Shown here: piece by piece, positions 34,701 through 43,980 of the stretch
Layout of the letters: every line of letters starts with the position of its first letter
Numbering within the stretch: position 1 is the first letter of the stretch
Source: Sipunculus nudus
Taxonomy: Eukaryota > Annelida > Sipuncula > Golfingiida > Sipunculidae
Length of the DNA: 64,000 bases
Assembly: GCA_026874595.1 (NCBI GenBank)
Contig: CM049308.1
Coordinates: forward strand, 74,060,624-74,124,623
Direction: 5' to 3'
Position numbers and translations under genes: made by a program
Notes under the pieces: model-generated
The model's input: the letters and a program-made list of their open reading frames with translations, nothing else
Databases searched by the model: none
What the model was told of the DNA's origin: nothing

Positions 34701-34876
34701 CTGGAATACAAGTGGGATTTTGATCAACCAGATGAGTTTAAATCCTGGAAATCATCTTTGCATTGTCTTTTATTTTTCCTTTTCAGGGTGCCTCGTGGGG
34801 CTGTTTTGTCGCGTGGTCGTTACACACCGGTCTCAGCATCTTCAGTTTCTTACGGGATGTCCGCACCAGAAATTGA
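23135..34876 (+). CDS. TMEM179: TMEM179-family four-pass membrane protein, complete coding sequence (5 coding exons)
   Basis: The coding exons are 23135-23227, 27586-27773, 29747-29887, 32391-32469 and 34787-34876, all in consistent phase: 588 nt plus stop, 196 aa. Human TMEM179 is somewhat longer (about 230 aa). Predicted membrane segments are at residues about 10-29, 62-88, 101-127 and 166-187. Family features seen are the post-TM1 motif NRFQGGCLLYGEV (vertebrate FRGRCLLF), the end of TM3 with ILSVGF, the Cys-containing extracellular segment SCQSLE, and the TM4 start GASWGCFVAWS. The function of the family is poorly known; the vertebrate gene is mainly neural. The ATG at 23,135 lies 18 nt after an acceptor-like ctacag, so a 5'-UTR exon upstream is likely. 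The gene spans 11.7 kb because its introns are full of repeats. Confidence 0.9.
23241..24505. mobile_element. 1.26-kb non-autonomous DNA element with terminal inverted repeats
   Basis: The left end 'atactgtagattcagaaatatt' matches the inverted right end (reverse complement 'aatactgtagattcagataatat'). 'Cgtgg' words recur in subterminal position on both sides (attttcgtggttttcgtgg). No coding capacity is visible. It lies only 13 bp from the donor of TMEM179 exon 1. Internally it has a direct repeat 'agccgatgtatcg' (about 24,170 and 24,198). Confidence 0.7.
24933..25136. mobile_element. 204-bp MITE with 'AGNNGCGGAYCC' ends and 7-bp target duplication
   Basis: The left end is 'aggggcggatccagga' and the right end, read inverted, 'agaagcggacccagga'. 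Flanks repeat GGTCTGC exactly (24,926-24,932 and 25,137-25,143). The interior is G/C-run rich. It sits beside the 3' end of a LINE fragment. The ends resemble those of the large element at 46.4-52.4 kb. Confidence 0.8.
25150..26062 (-). pseudogene. LINE (non-LTR retrotransposon) ORF2 C-terminal fragment
   Basis: On the minus strand, 26062-25797 encodes a piece with YMVFLGVHKL, GDMGWIPSLERRQ and NFWNKFILMDEGRLV; 25575-25353 encodes RSLMAQLRSGILLLEIE, then EERICTMSEDNSVEDEIHFI and CPCPNYKEIRE. Such order, including the C-x2-C-x8-H-x4-C type zinc motif near the end, is typical of the C-terminal part of LINE reverse transcriptase polyproteins in marine invertebrates. A TAA interrupts the frame at 25,353 and coding-like sequence continues to about 25,190. 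The reverse transcriptase core is missing: 5'-truncated and decayed. Confidence 0.75.
26110..26610. repeat. Dispersed LTR-like repeat, copy 2
   Basis: Diverged copy of 7085-7755, sharing 'gctggaatatt', the acacagcc block, 'cccaaagaac' and 'gcacaataaaa'. An internal direct repeat 'gagcgctgtgtctYtacacgcc' occurs at about 26,469 and 26,517. Confidence 0.55.
26801..27453. mobile_element. Helentron/'pearl'-like element with inverted ends and internal 120-bp tandem repeats
   Basis: The ends are inverted: 'tagaaattttgactcagagagtgcaga' on the left and, read inverted, 'ctagaaatttgcactcagagagtgcaga' on the right, both followed by 'aggcagctcatt'. Inside are three to four tandem copies of about 120 bp ('ttgccactagatggtgctca' at about 27,075, 27,193 and 27,311) and a perfect palindrome GGTGATCCGGATCACC (26,974-26,989). 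Subterminal inverted ends plus a tandem core recall Helitron-like 'pearl' elements of bivalves (family call is inference). Confidence 0.7.
27586..27773 (+). CDS. TMEM179: TMEM179 coding exon 2 (family motif and TM2)
   Basis: After 'ttgttcccag' the exon reads NRFQGGCLLYGEVKRE, an extracellular-like loop ending in HNC, then TM2 (LFVMFVHVAASMVLGLILCV and on) and RGSRF. Phase 0 in, 2 out; donor gtaagt. Confidence 0.9.
27774..29016. other. TMEM179 intron 2, proximal part
   Basis: It contains a near-palindromic hairpin (about 28,150-28,250: 'tcccgcttccac' ... 'gtgaaagcggga' around an AAAAGAGTCTCTTTT core), G and C homopolymers (28,110; 28,387) and a (TA)n microsatellite (28,676-28,720). No exon is recognised. 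Confidence 0.6.
29017..29746. repeat. 12-copy tandem array of the acceptor and 5' part of TMEM179 exon 3
   Basis: Twelve units lie immediately upstream of the true exon 3 (29,747). Each contains 'tttatttgca(g/a)' plus a near copy of the first ~50 nt of the exon, encoding LFQ[DN]F[MT]FQL[VA]LVIVH. Distances between equivalent points are 61, 61, 63, 59, 63, 59, 63, 59, 59, 63, 59 and 61 bp, so a 122-bp dimer (63+59) is the higher-order unit. Six copies keep the AG acceptor (1-4, 8, 11) and six read CAA instead. No copy has a good donor, and reading on from the copies checked (1 and 11) meets stops. The long ORFs here are shadows. Confidence 0.95.
29747..29887 (+). CDS. TMEM179: TMEM179 coding exon 3 (TM3)
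   Basis: The exon begins KLFQDFTFQLALVIVHIFCA and continues LVTLIAACILSVGFGKLC to GLKR. The 'SVGF' end of TM3 matches vertebrate TMEM179. The acceptor is 'tttatttgcag' and the donor gtatgt. Only this last member of the local tandem series has the full exon and an open frame to the donor. Confidence 0.92.
29888..32390. other. TMEM179 intron 3
   Basis: About 2.5 kb without recognised exon. The stretch 31,000-32,050 is less AT-rich and ends with 'ctttaataaattgatttgttttgttaa', reminiscent of an LTR or retroelement 3' end, but no second copy or target duplication was found. A run of 14 C lies at 32,210. Confidence 0.4.
32391..32469 (+). CDS. TMEM179: TMEM179 coding exon 4
   Basis: It follows 'tatgttgtag' and encodes SCQSLERVNWLGDIDGSS, then LHMCFSMAL before gtaagt. 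It corresponds to the short loop with the conserved S-C-[EQ] of TMEM179 and the start of TM4. Phase 2 in, 0 out. Confidence 0.9.
32470..34786. other. TMEM179 intron 4 with 'CCGAGGC' repeats
   Basis: Contains related repeat units at about 33,585-33,705 and, inverted, 34,116-34,190, with 'gaggctagaagccaacggattcggccgagg' and 'ttccgaatg...catggttca'. A partial further unit runs to about 34,260. The same family occurs at 12,420-12,545. The rest is AT-rich. Confidence 0.6.
34787..34876 (+). CDS. TMEM179: TMEM179 coding exon 5 (TM4 and stop)
   Basis: The exon follows 'ttttcag' and encodes GASWGCFVAWSLHTGLSIF, then SFLRDVRTRN and TGA. It aligns with the vertebrate 'ASW.AW' TM4 segment. The C-terminal cytoplasmic tail is much shorter than in vertebrates (about 10 residues after TM4). 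Confidence 0.9.
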   Translation, partial: GASWGCFVAWSLHTGLSIFSFLRDVRTRN

Positions 34877-35948
34877 TTGTTCATTGTTCATGTAAAAGTC
34901 TCTCATTATTTATTATATTAACACGTCGTGAAACCCGTCGCCGTGTTGGTAAAACCATGAACTTTTTATATGATTTTGAAATATCCACTAAAATATACAG
35001 GTATATCAAACATCCATTCGTACATATGCTATATATTATATATAATACACACATACATACACACACATATATATATACATATATATATAATCATATTTGC
35101 GTAAATACACAAACATACAAGAACTCACATAGACACATTTACACGCATACATATTATTTGTGTACATGCATGTTTTTTTATTTTGAAGGTTTCATTCATA
35201 GAGTTACTGGACATGTTGTTTGAATCGATATTTGTGTTTAATTCCTTTAGTATAGTATGGTATTCAGGATCCACTGGCATCTCATCTTATATCTAAGTTT
35301 GTTTTGAAGTGCTTATGTTCGATTCTCACAAGAGCATGCTTATTCCTTGCATTACGTGATCGACGTGTAAACTATATGTATACATTATTGATTACAACAA
35401 ACTATAATTTCAACAAAAATAATTTGTATGGCTTCATAACATTGACATGTTTTTTTTATTAAAATTATCTACTTAACCAAATTAGAACTGTTGTTCCATT
35501 TACACCCAAATTTGATTGACATTATTGAATGACAACGGTCTCGGTTGACCAATGTCGCATTGGTAAAGAATAATGTATACTTTAAACGAAAACATATTAA
35601 GGTGTCCCAGATTATCGCAGGAATTTTATAGTTTTGCCTGAGCTGTTATCCTTATCCTCCACAAAAGTTCTACGAATTCATTTATAAATTTTGAGAAAAG
35701 TTGCGTAAAAAAGAACTAACTAACAGCTACTATTATTGCGGTTGGTTCTACGATGAAAAACCATTAAAATTTGGGTAAGATAAAACGGGTAAAATCCGGC
35801 CTTGTTTGCGTTCATTCTAGCAGTATATTTAGTATTAAATCAGCGATCATTAAGGTATTTTTATAGCCAAACAAGAATAATACATGCTGAGGTATTGCGA
35901 AGTAGTATGGCACTACATATTCCTCTATAATGTACATTTATAAAAATG
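34877..35948. other. 3' flank of TMEM179
   Basis: The 3'UTR would begin here; an ATACACACA/ATATAT-rich stretch lies at 35,040-35,150. No other feature is recognised. Confidence 0.5.
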
Positions 35949-36358
35949 TTAAATCAATCATGAAACCATATCTATTTATAGTTCGAACGTACCTTATATA
36001 TTCCAGAAGATTGCTTTTCATTCGTTTTTTTATAGCATATTTATTCTGGGAGGTCTGGGCTGTCAAATTTATGTAACGATTGCCTATCTAGCAAACAAAC
36101 AGTCACCATGGGCAACACTGGTAGGTGTATTTTCTATTAACCAAATCAGTAGGCGCATTTATAGAAATGTTTAATCAATCATGAAACCATATCTATACCT
36201 CATATAATCCAGAAGACTGCTGTTCATTCGTTTATTTATAGCATATCAATTCACGGTGGTCTGGGCTGTCAAATTTATGTAACGATTGCCTATATAGCAA
36301 ACAAACAGTCACCATGGGCAACACTAGCTGGTATATTTTCAATTAAGCTGATCAGTAA
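35949..36358. repeat. 220-bp segmental tandem duplication
   Basis: 35,949-36,168 and 36,171-36,358 share 'aatcatgaaaccatatctat', 'ccagaaga.tgct', 'tttatagcatat', and a near-identical 73-bp block starting 'ggtctgggctgtcaaattta'. In both copies the block follows an acceptor-like tttatag; copy 1 ends with gtaggt. A diverged third piece may exist at about 38,130-38,200. Confidence 0.8.
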
Positions 36359-39335
36359 ACGAGTTGAATGGACGCGTTCAGTGCAATAAAGAGAAATGCC
36401 TTTTTACGAATAAACGGCTATAACCCTTTTATCTGCGTCGGCTTACGACAATATTTTTTCCACTTCATATGTTTGGGCGCAATGGAGTTGCATTTAGCTA
36501 TCTTAAGATTATATTCTCCAGGCTATAATATACCATATTGTCCCAATTAATGATCAAATGCACTGACAGGTTGTTTATGCTTCCTCTATGGAGTACGTGT
36601 AAGGTTCTGTTAAAATGTCTGTTGTATGGTTGCACGTACAGACTCTGATACATCCTTTTAAAATCTACAAAGATTACTTTTTTGCAGCCCGAATCAGTTT
36701 CTTCATGTTCGTTTCTGCATTTGTCAAATTTCGTGAAGTTTGTAATTTGTGTTTTCGAAAACCACGCAAACTGGACTAAGCACGAGAAATCTTATTATAA
36801 ATCTAAAAGTTCAATTAAATATAAATCCAGTATGATAATTATGTCATCATAATACACTTGATTATCCATACAATACACAATCCTTGGATTGCTTATCAAG
36901 CGCCAGTAGAAAAATTATAATAATTCATGCAATACAAATACTACTCCCACTGTTACTTCTAATACTCCTAATAATAATATTAATAATCGGCAACTGAGTC
37001 ACATATTTCAAATATGATTATTATATAGGTGTCTTTAAATTACATATAACGCTATATTTATAAAACTTAATTCATACATTTATTCATGCTAGCAAACGTC
37101 ATTCGCCAACGATATTTACTCGATCCACCAACAATTTAAAAAATGATCCCCTAACAATTTACCATATGATCCATCGACAATTTAACAGCTGGTCCGCCCA
37201 CATTTCAGCAGTAGTTTAACTTTGGTGGAACTATACATGACCAACATTTGCCTACAAGTCACATAATCAATGGCTGCAGATATATGATCACAGGCATTCT
37301 GTTATACATGCAATCAAATTAAAAAATAAAATTCAAATTTCTGTAACAAAATTTTGAAAATAAACTTAATTTTATTAATTTAATTTCTCAATGCTTTAAT
37401 GAATTGCTTACCATCACGTTAGTTGTATCATTTTCTCAATTATTTAACGGAAAAATTGGGAAAATGTTTTGTCTCACAGAAATAAATCAACATAGGTTTT
37501 GCGATCGACAGATCAAAATCACATGATCAATATAACTATGGTACTATTTGGTGCTGAAAGCTGCAGCAATTCCTGAAATATATTTGGTAACATACATTAC
37601 ATCATGTATGCAAATTAATCCAACAGTCAAATTGACCTAATATGAAGTTCGGTAAAGACACCATTTTGAAAACAATTAACCTGAATCCATACTCACATTA
37701 TCCTTCCTCCTCTAAGGAATAGTTAATTATGGTAACAAAGCCAAAATATAAATACTTTATGTATGATTCATCTAAGATAAAGCGGAAAAGATTATTTCAG
37801 CCGGCAGAAATTAAACAACATAGGTTGCGTCACGCCACCAAAAATTAATTACTGCTCATTAATCCAATAATCAAAAAGTCACAGAGTAAACTGTAAATGC
37901 AGTTCTGTGTTGATTTTTGTATGACTTATTATAACGTCACACTCACACATAGGTGCTTCCATGAGATTTAAATTGCTCTTATCTTAATTACTGTGACAAG
38001 TGTAAATTTGATCAACCTAAAATAAATATGAAACGAGTCTGGAAATCATTTTAAATTTCGAGCAAACTTTTATAATATACTGGGACTTCTTATAAATTTG
38101 CTTGTAGAAGGTCAAATTGACACCTCGGTATGTCTGAGCTTTCATATTCATGTAATGATTATGTTATGTTTTTATACACCTTCTATCCAGCAAACAAACG
38201 GTAACACGTTTCGTTAATATAAACACATTAAGCTGATGGTGAATGCAGCCTTTGAGAAAACTTGCTTAATGGCATTGTCCAATATGAACCAGCCATTGAC
38301 GATGTAGACGAATTAAATGCTTCATTGTTTTCATTCACCACCACAGAGCATTAGATCATGTTGAATGCACTAATGATCAGTTGCCCTGACAAGTAGCTGT
38401 ACGAAATTTCCGTATATAGCGCGTTTACTTGATACTCTGCAATATGTCATTTTACATATTCTTTTTCACTGCATGTTTACAGACTCTGTATTTACGTTTA
38501 CGGACGCAATGCGATGAGAAGAATATGTCTCTGGTGCGAAATCTTTTGATAGAGAACAAATATTCAAATCTAAAATACAATTTTTAAATAAGCGTTGTCA
38601 TATTTGCAAATAAATTGTTTTGTTGATCAGGCGGAACATGTTACGTTGAAAACAACGCCGATACGCTATGATTTGAAATGAAGCAAGCTTCTCATCTTTT
38701 GAGTGAACAGGGCATTCTCCGAAATAATTGTTATACTTCTGTTTCACTTTTGTTTTTTTTTGTATGAGTCCGCCCTGCCAAATTAACCTCAAGTATAACA
38801 TGGCGTGTAAATATTTAAATTGTGGAAATAGCTAGCAAATAATTAAAATTCTTGGTATTTCTTTATCTTTGTTAACACAATGTTCGGCAGTCCCAACAAA
38901 CATAAAGTGTGATTGAAATTTGTCAATAATTTTATTGTAGATACTATAGATATATATGCATCTTGCATTAAATCCACTACTTTATTTATGCTACTTTTTA
39001 TCGTGTCCCGATGGTGGCCTTATTACCAGACGTTATGATTTATATTTCATTCAACATATGGCATTATTTCTAGTCATGCATTTCAATGGTAAAAAAAGTC
39101 AGGGCAATATTAGGCCAGTGAAAAAAAAAAGCTGCAAGCAATGAGCAGCGCCGAGCCAGTGTGGCTTAAAAACGAATATTATAGTGAGTGATTATAATTG
39201 TGCGAATATAAATAGACTTAGACTTAGCAAAAGGAAACCCTCATGTTTTTTTTTAGCAAAAGGCGAAGTGCATCCGAAACAACTTATCAGGTAAGATCCA
39301 TCATTTCATTCCGCACTATAACACTTTATAGAGTT
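36359..39335. other. Intergenic AT-rich sequence
   Basis: No gene, array or repeat family recognised over about 3 kb apart from the possible diverged third copy of the 36-kb duplication near 38.15 kb. Confidence 0.5.
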
Positions 39336-39580
39336 TAATACCTCCGCCCGCCAGGAAGGTATCGTGTTTTCCTCCTTGTTCGTTAGCTGGTGGGTTTGTC
39401 TGGTAGCGACTTTAGGCAGGAAAAACACAGATCGATGTTGCTGAAATTTTGTGTAGAGTTAGGGTAACACCAAGTTAACAATCAATTAAATTGTGTAGAT
39501 AATACGGATCACCATAATACTTTTAATTTAAAGTCTCATGTATATTCTGACACAGGACGATTCTTTTAACCGCCCCATTT
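39336..39580. repeat. Dispersed repeat ('cctccgcccgccaggaaggt'), copy 1
   Basis: The block from 'gtgtagagttagggtaacaccaagttaacaatc' to 'atacggatcaccataata..' and 'aaagtctcatgta.attctgacac' is repeated in diverged form at 61,890-62,000. The start 'acctccgcccgccaggaaggtatcgtg' resembles the ends of Helitron-like elements in bivalves (inference). Confidence 0.55.
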
Positions 39581-40505
39581 AGGCCATGGGCTACTGGGGG
39601 TCATAGTGCACCCCCTTGTGATTTACTTTAAAGGGCAATTTCATGTAGCCCTGGGTCCAAACAAGTCAGAAAATTGATGTTGCCAGCAAAAAAAAAAAAA
39701 AAAAAACTGGGATGGAAGATACCCCATGGACTTTTTAACCACGCCTACTTTTACAGCTGGAGGCAGATAACTATTGATATGGAAAATTCAAACAGCCGTA
39801 ACTTTGCAACTCTTCATCATAAGATTACAAATGACCACTTAAAATGTTTGCCTTGTCAAGATCTACAAGTCAATGCAAATGATATGCAAACTAATTCTAT
39901 GAAAAGGTCACCAGAGGTCAAAAGGTCACGAATTTAGACCTTTACCTTTGATATCTCGCATTAACAAGGTTTATTTATCGCCAAGACCATATATTTTTTT
40001 TTTCTAGAAAGTTGATTAAAATGAAGGTTTTAATTTGCTTTTTAATACCTAGAGTAAAAAAGTTTGAAAAAAAGTAGTGTTTAACTTAAGGTTTGTGAAT
40101 TAGCTCTGCAACTTTACATACTTTTTATACGTATTCCTGAATGTGTCGATGTTTTTTTTTTGTGGAGGGGATTAGGTCTGAAAGTTTTAAAACCAAATAT
40201 GAATATAGAAATAAACTCATCAACCCATATAAACCGTCTAGTCCTATGGGGAGTGCCTTAATTACAGTCTTATCATCTAAAATGCTTCACTGTCATTCTA
40301 CCCTGGACCATTCTTTAAAACAAAAACCAAAGAAAAGTGATATTATTTTTTTACTTAACATGCTACCATTACAGCGATTTAATGATGATTGTCTTAGAGT
40401 AATCTTAAATATATTTTTTTTATCCAAGGCATTTGATTACGTCTGAATCTTTTCTTCTGATGCCTAAATCTTATTTTTAATGTATTTAAAATTGCAGTGC
40501 TTGAA
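39581..40505. other. Intergenic sequence
   Basis: Contains a run of about 18 A at 39,689 and no recognised gene. Confidence 0.5.
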
Positions 40506-40507
40506 TC

Positions 40508-40690
<183 letters not shown>

Positions 40691-40724
40691 ATAAAAGAAG
40701 TATATATCAAGAAAATTAAAATGT

Positions 40725-41975
40725 TTAACTTTGGAAGTATCTAGGCAAACGACAATTTTGGCTGCGGAGTGACAGACCTGTGGACTGTCCAGGCAGTCGA
40801 CAATGTCGACACTGTCACCTGCTTAGACAGTCAACATTCCACCCTCTGCGCAGCCGACAATGCTTTAACTGATATCACTAAGTGTCAGCTGCCTCGATGT
40901 GTGACATTCTAGACCTAGTAGCAATAGTTAGTAAAATATTGCTGAATTTAGAAAAAAAGGTAACAGGGTTGGATTTTGAACTTGGAAAATGAAAAAAAAC
41001 TATATGCAGCATCACATTTCATGTAATTCAAGTGAAAAAAATACGGTAAAAATTTAATTCTTATGCACTAAAATACATACGTACATCTTCACTACATGTA
41101 CTTAAAAAGCATGTATTTGCATTTCATTGCCTAACTAGGCCAGATGATTAATGCAGTGTACACACTGTCAATTGTGTGTTTGTTTTGCACTAGAGCCCTT
41201 TGATGATCCATTGAGGTTATTGTGGGTATTTATAAGCTTTATGGTTTGGCAATCAGGCACAACAATGATAGGTCACTTGTGGTGAGGGAGCAGATTCCTG
41301 GTGAGTAGTGAGTGAGTAGATACTGAATATATGTTGGTCTTTAGGGCTTCACATAGAATAAAGGGTTGAAATCAAGGATAGTTAATAGTGGCTTGTCAGC
41401 ACCATGGCAGTCAACATCTCTGTTGGGGATGAATATTCCTCTTTTTATGATTTGGAGACAAAGTGAAATCTGTAACGAAAGTCCCTTCATGTCAAATTGT
41501 GGAAATGGGATTCTAAAACATTGCTGGGTCTAAGAAGCAGTGTTCTAATAAGTCATTTAACCCTGAAATAAAATACACATCCCTTGTACACGTATGCATG
41601 TGTCCATGGTGGCTGCAAATATAAAAATATTGTCCGTTCTGATTTAAGGTAGCAGGACTGGTCCCCCCCCCCCCCCCACATCATCTGACTTTGTTTCAGT
41701 CTTTCCTTTGCATTGAACAATCTAATGCCTAAGGACGCGTTAAAGTATACATTTCCTGAAAGAATTCATAAGCTATTTTTAATTTAATTCGAATATAAAG
41801 TATACCTTTGATTGACATCAGTTAAAGCATTGTCGGCTGCGCAGTGGGTGGAGTGTGGACTGTATAGGCAGCCGACAGTGTCGACATTGTCGGCTGCCTA
41901 GACAGTCCAGGGGTCTACACTCCGCAGCCGACAATGTCGATCGGCTACCTAGACACTTCCTTTAACTTTTTATGT
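40725..41975. mobile_element. 1.25-kb foldback DNA element with nested palindromic termini
   Basis: About 150 bp at each end are inverted copies of each other: left 'gtttaactttggaagtatctaggca' to 'gcgcagccgacaatgctttaactgat', right the reverse complement of the same order. Each terminus is itself built of repeated CAGCCGACAATGTCGACA-type palindromic words and 'tagacagtc/cagtcca' words, so each arm can fold alone. The interior lacks coding capacity. Confidence 0.85.
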
Positions 41976-43608
41976 TGATGAAGACCATGGAAGCCTGCTT
42001 TCACTCTGCCCTCTGGATCACGTGACTCCATTAAAAAAGTTTGTCCTATCGATGGTCGACTGATGGCCGCAATTCTGTATACCTCACAAATGAAAGTTTA
42101 TAACATCTTTAAGGCACGTTTCGTCCATACCACCCTGTGGTCCATTAAGACCGTATGTTAGTGTTGCGTGTCGTGTGTGTATGTATTTTCCCTTTAATCA
42201 CACATTCATCGGGTTGGTGTTGTGTGTGACCCGGACACGGAAGGCGTCTCACACGGTTAAGTTATTAACTGGTACCGTCACGTCACATCCCGTGTTATGA
42301 TCAAACTAATATTTCTTTTACGAACACAGCACCGTACTTTGTGTGGATGTATGTTATAACCCTTGCTGGTTTCATGTTTATACTCCCCTGTATTACTGTG
42401 TATTAGATAAACTTAGTTTATTCTACGCCATTGTTCGGAAATGGTAACTTTAATTCTAGATGTTTATGTTTGTTCACAACATAACTCGGGCAATTTTAAA
42501 CAAAATGCAATGGAATTTCTGGGCATTTCAGGAATTGGGCAAAGAATCGAATAGGTTATGGTGTGGATCCTGCACATGATCCGGATCCAGGAACAACATC
42601 AAGGAATATTCACAAATGCACAGTCAATTATGCATGAATAAACCTCGGAATATGGGCCGAATAAGAGGATGGCGGAGGCTTGTATTCATTAGAATGCAAA
42701 TTTCTAGTCGAGCGAGAGCATATAAAGTGGGGTTCAAAGTGGAAGTCTGAAAGTGTGGACTTCAACCCCCCCTGTAGTGAACAGTATTGAATAAACACGA
42801 ATTCTGCATTATATTTAGTTTATATAAAAACGTCCATAACAGGAATTCTTTATGGTGAATAGTATAAGCCCTCAATGTGGTCTTATAAGACCACAATCTC
42901 AACAGTCAATATCCAAAATACAGTTGCATACTGAAAGAGATTAAGTGTAAATAAAAGTATATGTCTTCTCCCGATATCGAACATGGCTATGATCTAAACA
43001 CCAAACTTGTAATGAATATTTTTACTCAACTCTTCCTTTTCATACCACTAAACCCTCCACCAATATTAGACCTAAATCTATCAATAATATTGACATATGT
43101 GTATATACACATATAAACCAACCGTCAGAAAACTTGGGTGGAGAATACTTATAACCTTTGCCCTACTTAGTTGGAGAGTTTGAGGCAAAAAAAATAAAAG
43201 GTTGGTTCTCAGGCACCGCCCGCGTCAATTTTAACACCTCGCATCAAAAAAATTTATTTTATTTTCGTCTTTCAAGAAGATAAAATAATACAATTTTTAT
43301 TAGATTTCCTTTGTTATGTAGTGCTTTTACCTGTTTAGCCATAAAATTCTGATGTTTTCGCGCTTTTCCCTGATCATATTACATTTTTATCGAAACATAT
43401 AAAAAAGGTAAAATAAAATATCGCCCACCCGCACTGATTTCTGAAAAAAAGTGCCTGAGGACCATGAATGTCCATAATGTAACTTTTCAGGTTAATATCC
43501 ATAATGTGAATTCTTCTGTGGTAATATCCATACTGTCTTCTCTTTCGTGTCACCCGATCCGAATTTAAGATTCGTAAAGAGCATTTTAAATCATAATTAT
43601 CTAAAGTG
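41976..43608. other. Intergenic sequence with a Helitron-like end fragment
   Basis: At about 42,540-42,712 'atgatccggatccagg' and 'ggcggaggcttgtattcatt' followed by 'gcaaatttctagt' match the right-end region of the 26.8-27.45 kb element. The rest shows no gene. Confidence 0.45.
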
Positions 43609-43980
43609 TCACAGAGCCGAAGGAATTCTTGCCCTGAGCGCCCTGAAGTCTATTGGTTTTCGGTTAACTTTAGCTGAACCGATCGCCTGTATTGACCGGC
43701 AGATGCCGCTAGCGTGCAGTATCCGGCGTCGCGTGGTCGGGTGCACCCCAATGCTTTGTTCTTTATTCAGCTGCTGTACCAAATGTCGTCTGCTGCACGA
43801 GCTCCCCAAACATGGCGTTTTGGCTCTGATATCGTCCAGCTCCCGCATCAAGCGCTGACGTCTTTTAATAAACTCGTCTTGTATCAGTTTCTCCTCTTTC
43901 TGAAGCGTGTGTTTTTGGTTTTGCAGCAGTCTCTCCTCCTCCATGTTTTTCGTATTAGCGCGTGTTATTGAGCGCCCCAT
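43609..43980 (-). CDS. Hypothetical coiled-coil protein or first exon
   Basis: A 123-aa ORF starts with ATG at 43,980. Residues about 12-52 are rich in Glu, Lys, Arg, Gln and Leu (MEEERLLQNQKHTLQKEEKL and on) and likely form a coiled coil. The second half is Arg-rich with LGSSCSRRHLVQQLNKEQ. The sequence is clearly less AT-rich than its surroundings and the biased heptad-like composition argues for real coding. I do not recognise the family. The stop TGA at 43,609 may be passed by splicing, so it could be the first exon of a longer gene; no neighbouring exon was identified. Confidence 0.5.
   Translation of the reverse strand: MGRSITRANTKNMEEERLLQNQKHTLQKEEKLIQDEFIKRRQRLMRELDDIRAKTPCLGSSCSRRHLVQQLNKEQSIGVHPTTRRRILHASGICRSIQAIGSAKVNRKPIDFRALRARIPSAL

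Noticed and set aside
34720-35223. 167-aa plus-strand ORF over TMEM179 exon 5
   Set aside because: It runs through the last TMEM179 exon in a different frame and then through ATAC repeats; the splice-consistent frame ends at 34,876.
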